Below are positions 55,382 through 55,711 of a stretch of DNA of 55,711 bases, piece after piece. The stretch covers positions 1 through 55,711 of the IMG/VR virus record IMGVR_UViG_3300025759_000119. One strand, given 5' to 3'. The notes below the pieces were generated by a model that saw only the letters and a list, made by a program, of their open reading frames with translations, was not told the origin of the DNA and did no database searches. Position 1 is the stretch's first letter. Each line of letters starts with the position of its first letter. This DNA comes from a virus. The position numbers and the translations under genes are program-made.

Positions 55382-55711
55382 ATGTCTGTCCACGAGATAC
55401 GATCTATATCTCAAGTCGGCACAAGCGAACCGTTTGAGCTACAGGTCGCTCGTGGGCAGATTTCGGGTCATAAAACTGTCTTTAAGTTTGGCTACAACGC
55501 TTCTGTTGGAGACTCTAAGGAAACCATTTGGGAACAGGGCGGTTTATACGCTTATCCCGCATCAGCCACAGTAATGACTATATCAAGCAGTTCGGCTAAT
55601 GACACTGCCGCAGGAACTGGTGCAAGAACAGTAGAAGTTTTTGGCCTAGATGCGGATTACAACGAAATAAACGAAGTTGTCACACTGAATGGGCAAACTG
55701 CTGTTAACACC
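55382..55711 (+). CDS. Partial structural protein, N-terminal 110 aa
   Basis: Open to the right edge. SVHEIRSISQVGTSEPFELQ, GHKTVFKFGYNASVG, TIWEQGGLYAYPASATVMTI and GTGARTVEVFGLDADYNEIN form a family that I recognise from marine phages as a structural protein encoded after the capsid gene. The C-terminus lies outside the window. Confidence 0.65.
   Translation, partial: MSVHEIRSISQVGTSEPFELQVARGQISGHKTVFKFGYNASVGDSKETIWEQGGLYAYPASATVMTISSSSANDTAAGTGARTVEVFGLDADYNEINEVVTLNGQTAVNT

Noticed and set aside
1-55711. Circular genome or terminal repeats
   Set aside because: The edges share no direct repeat that I can see, and joining the ends changes frame in the truncated genes, so the window is probably not a complete circle.
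1-55711. tRNA genes, CRISPR arrays, insertion sequences, integrase, reverse transcriptase (diversity-generating element)
   Set aside because: Looked for on both strands; no cloverleaf, regular spacer array, transposase, integrase or RT motif was found. The fibre variation is therefore not attributed to a retroelement.

Overview
The window is most of the genome of a tailed DNA phage (Caudoviricetes), very probably short-tailed and probably marine, with an alphaproteobacterial-type host. I see a small/large terminase pair, portal, scaffold, HK97-like capsid protein, a gp10/gp12-type tail hub, very large internal (ejection) proteins, a holin and a T4-type endolysin. I see no tape-measure, sheath, tail-terminator, integrase or RNA polymerase gene, which points to a lytic podovirus-like particle. 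The marine assignment rests on resemblance of many proteins to families remembered from marine phages; it was not computed. The first and last genes are both cut, so this is part of a longer or circularly permuted molecule.

Layout: (1) 1-10.1 kb, rightward: about 17 tightly packed genes for tail fibre/adhesin proteins (two with C1q-like ends) and small partner proteins, including two near-duplicated fibre modules. (2) 10.1-21.3 kb, rightward: tail hub, then four internal virion/ejection proteins of up to 1496 aa, ending in the endolysin. (3) 35.3-21.4 kb, leftward: the early operon. It starts with about 20 very small overlapping genes (many acidic, several zinc ribbons) and continues with a SNF2-like helicase, an ssDNA-binding-like protein, an archaeo-eukaryotic-type primase, a UvrD-like helicase and a family A DNA polymerase carrying Leu at the position equivalent to E. 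coli 762. One PD-(D/E)XK-like nuclease gene is embedded on the opposite strand. (4) 35.4-36.5 kb, rightward: small terminase and a VRR-NUC-like nuclease. (5) 36.5-39.3 kb, leftward and gene-poor: a regulatory region with an HTH protein, small zinc proteins, ~100-bp direct repeats containing tandem operators, and several terminators. (6) 39.3-55.7 kb, rightward: TerL, a 1129-aa polyvalent-like protein, small proteins with a shared C-terminal tag, portal, lysis genes, a GroES-like co-chaperonin, scaffold, major capsid protein, a strong terminator, and the start of a new transcription unit that leads toward the tail genes.

Regulation can partly be read from the DNA. A 20-bp element with core RGCTGGGATTYWAWRGGATT stands before three genes (35283, 37233 and 28911). 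Inverted CGTAACGAG/CTCGTTAC sites fill the divergent region between early and packaging genes. TTGACACGTCAA operators overlap a good sigma70-like promoter for the HTH-protein operon. ACTGATTG repeats flank a TATAAT before TerL.

The items most worth a second look are the 1.0-kb regulatory cassette between direct repeats, the C-terminal tag family next to the portal, the 1129-aa polyvalent-like protein, the shuffled fibre modules, and the SSB-like VPF tips shared by the primase and the ssDNA-binding-like protein. All family calls come from reading motifs; no database search was run.
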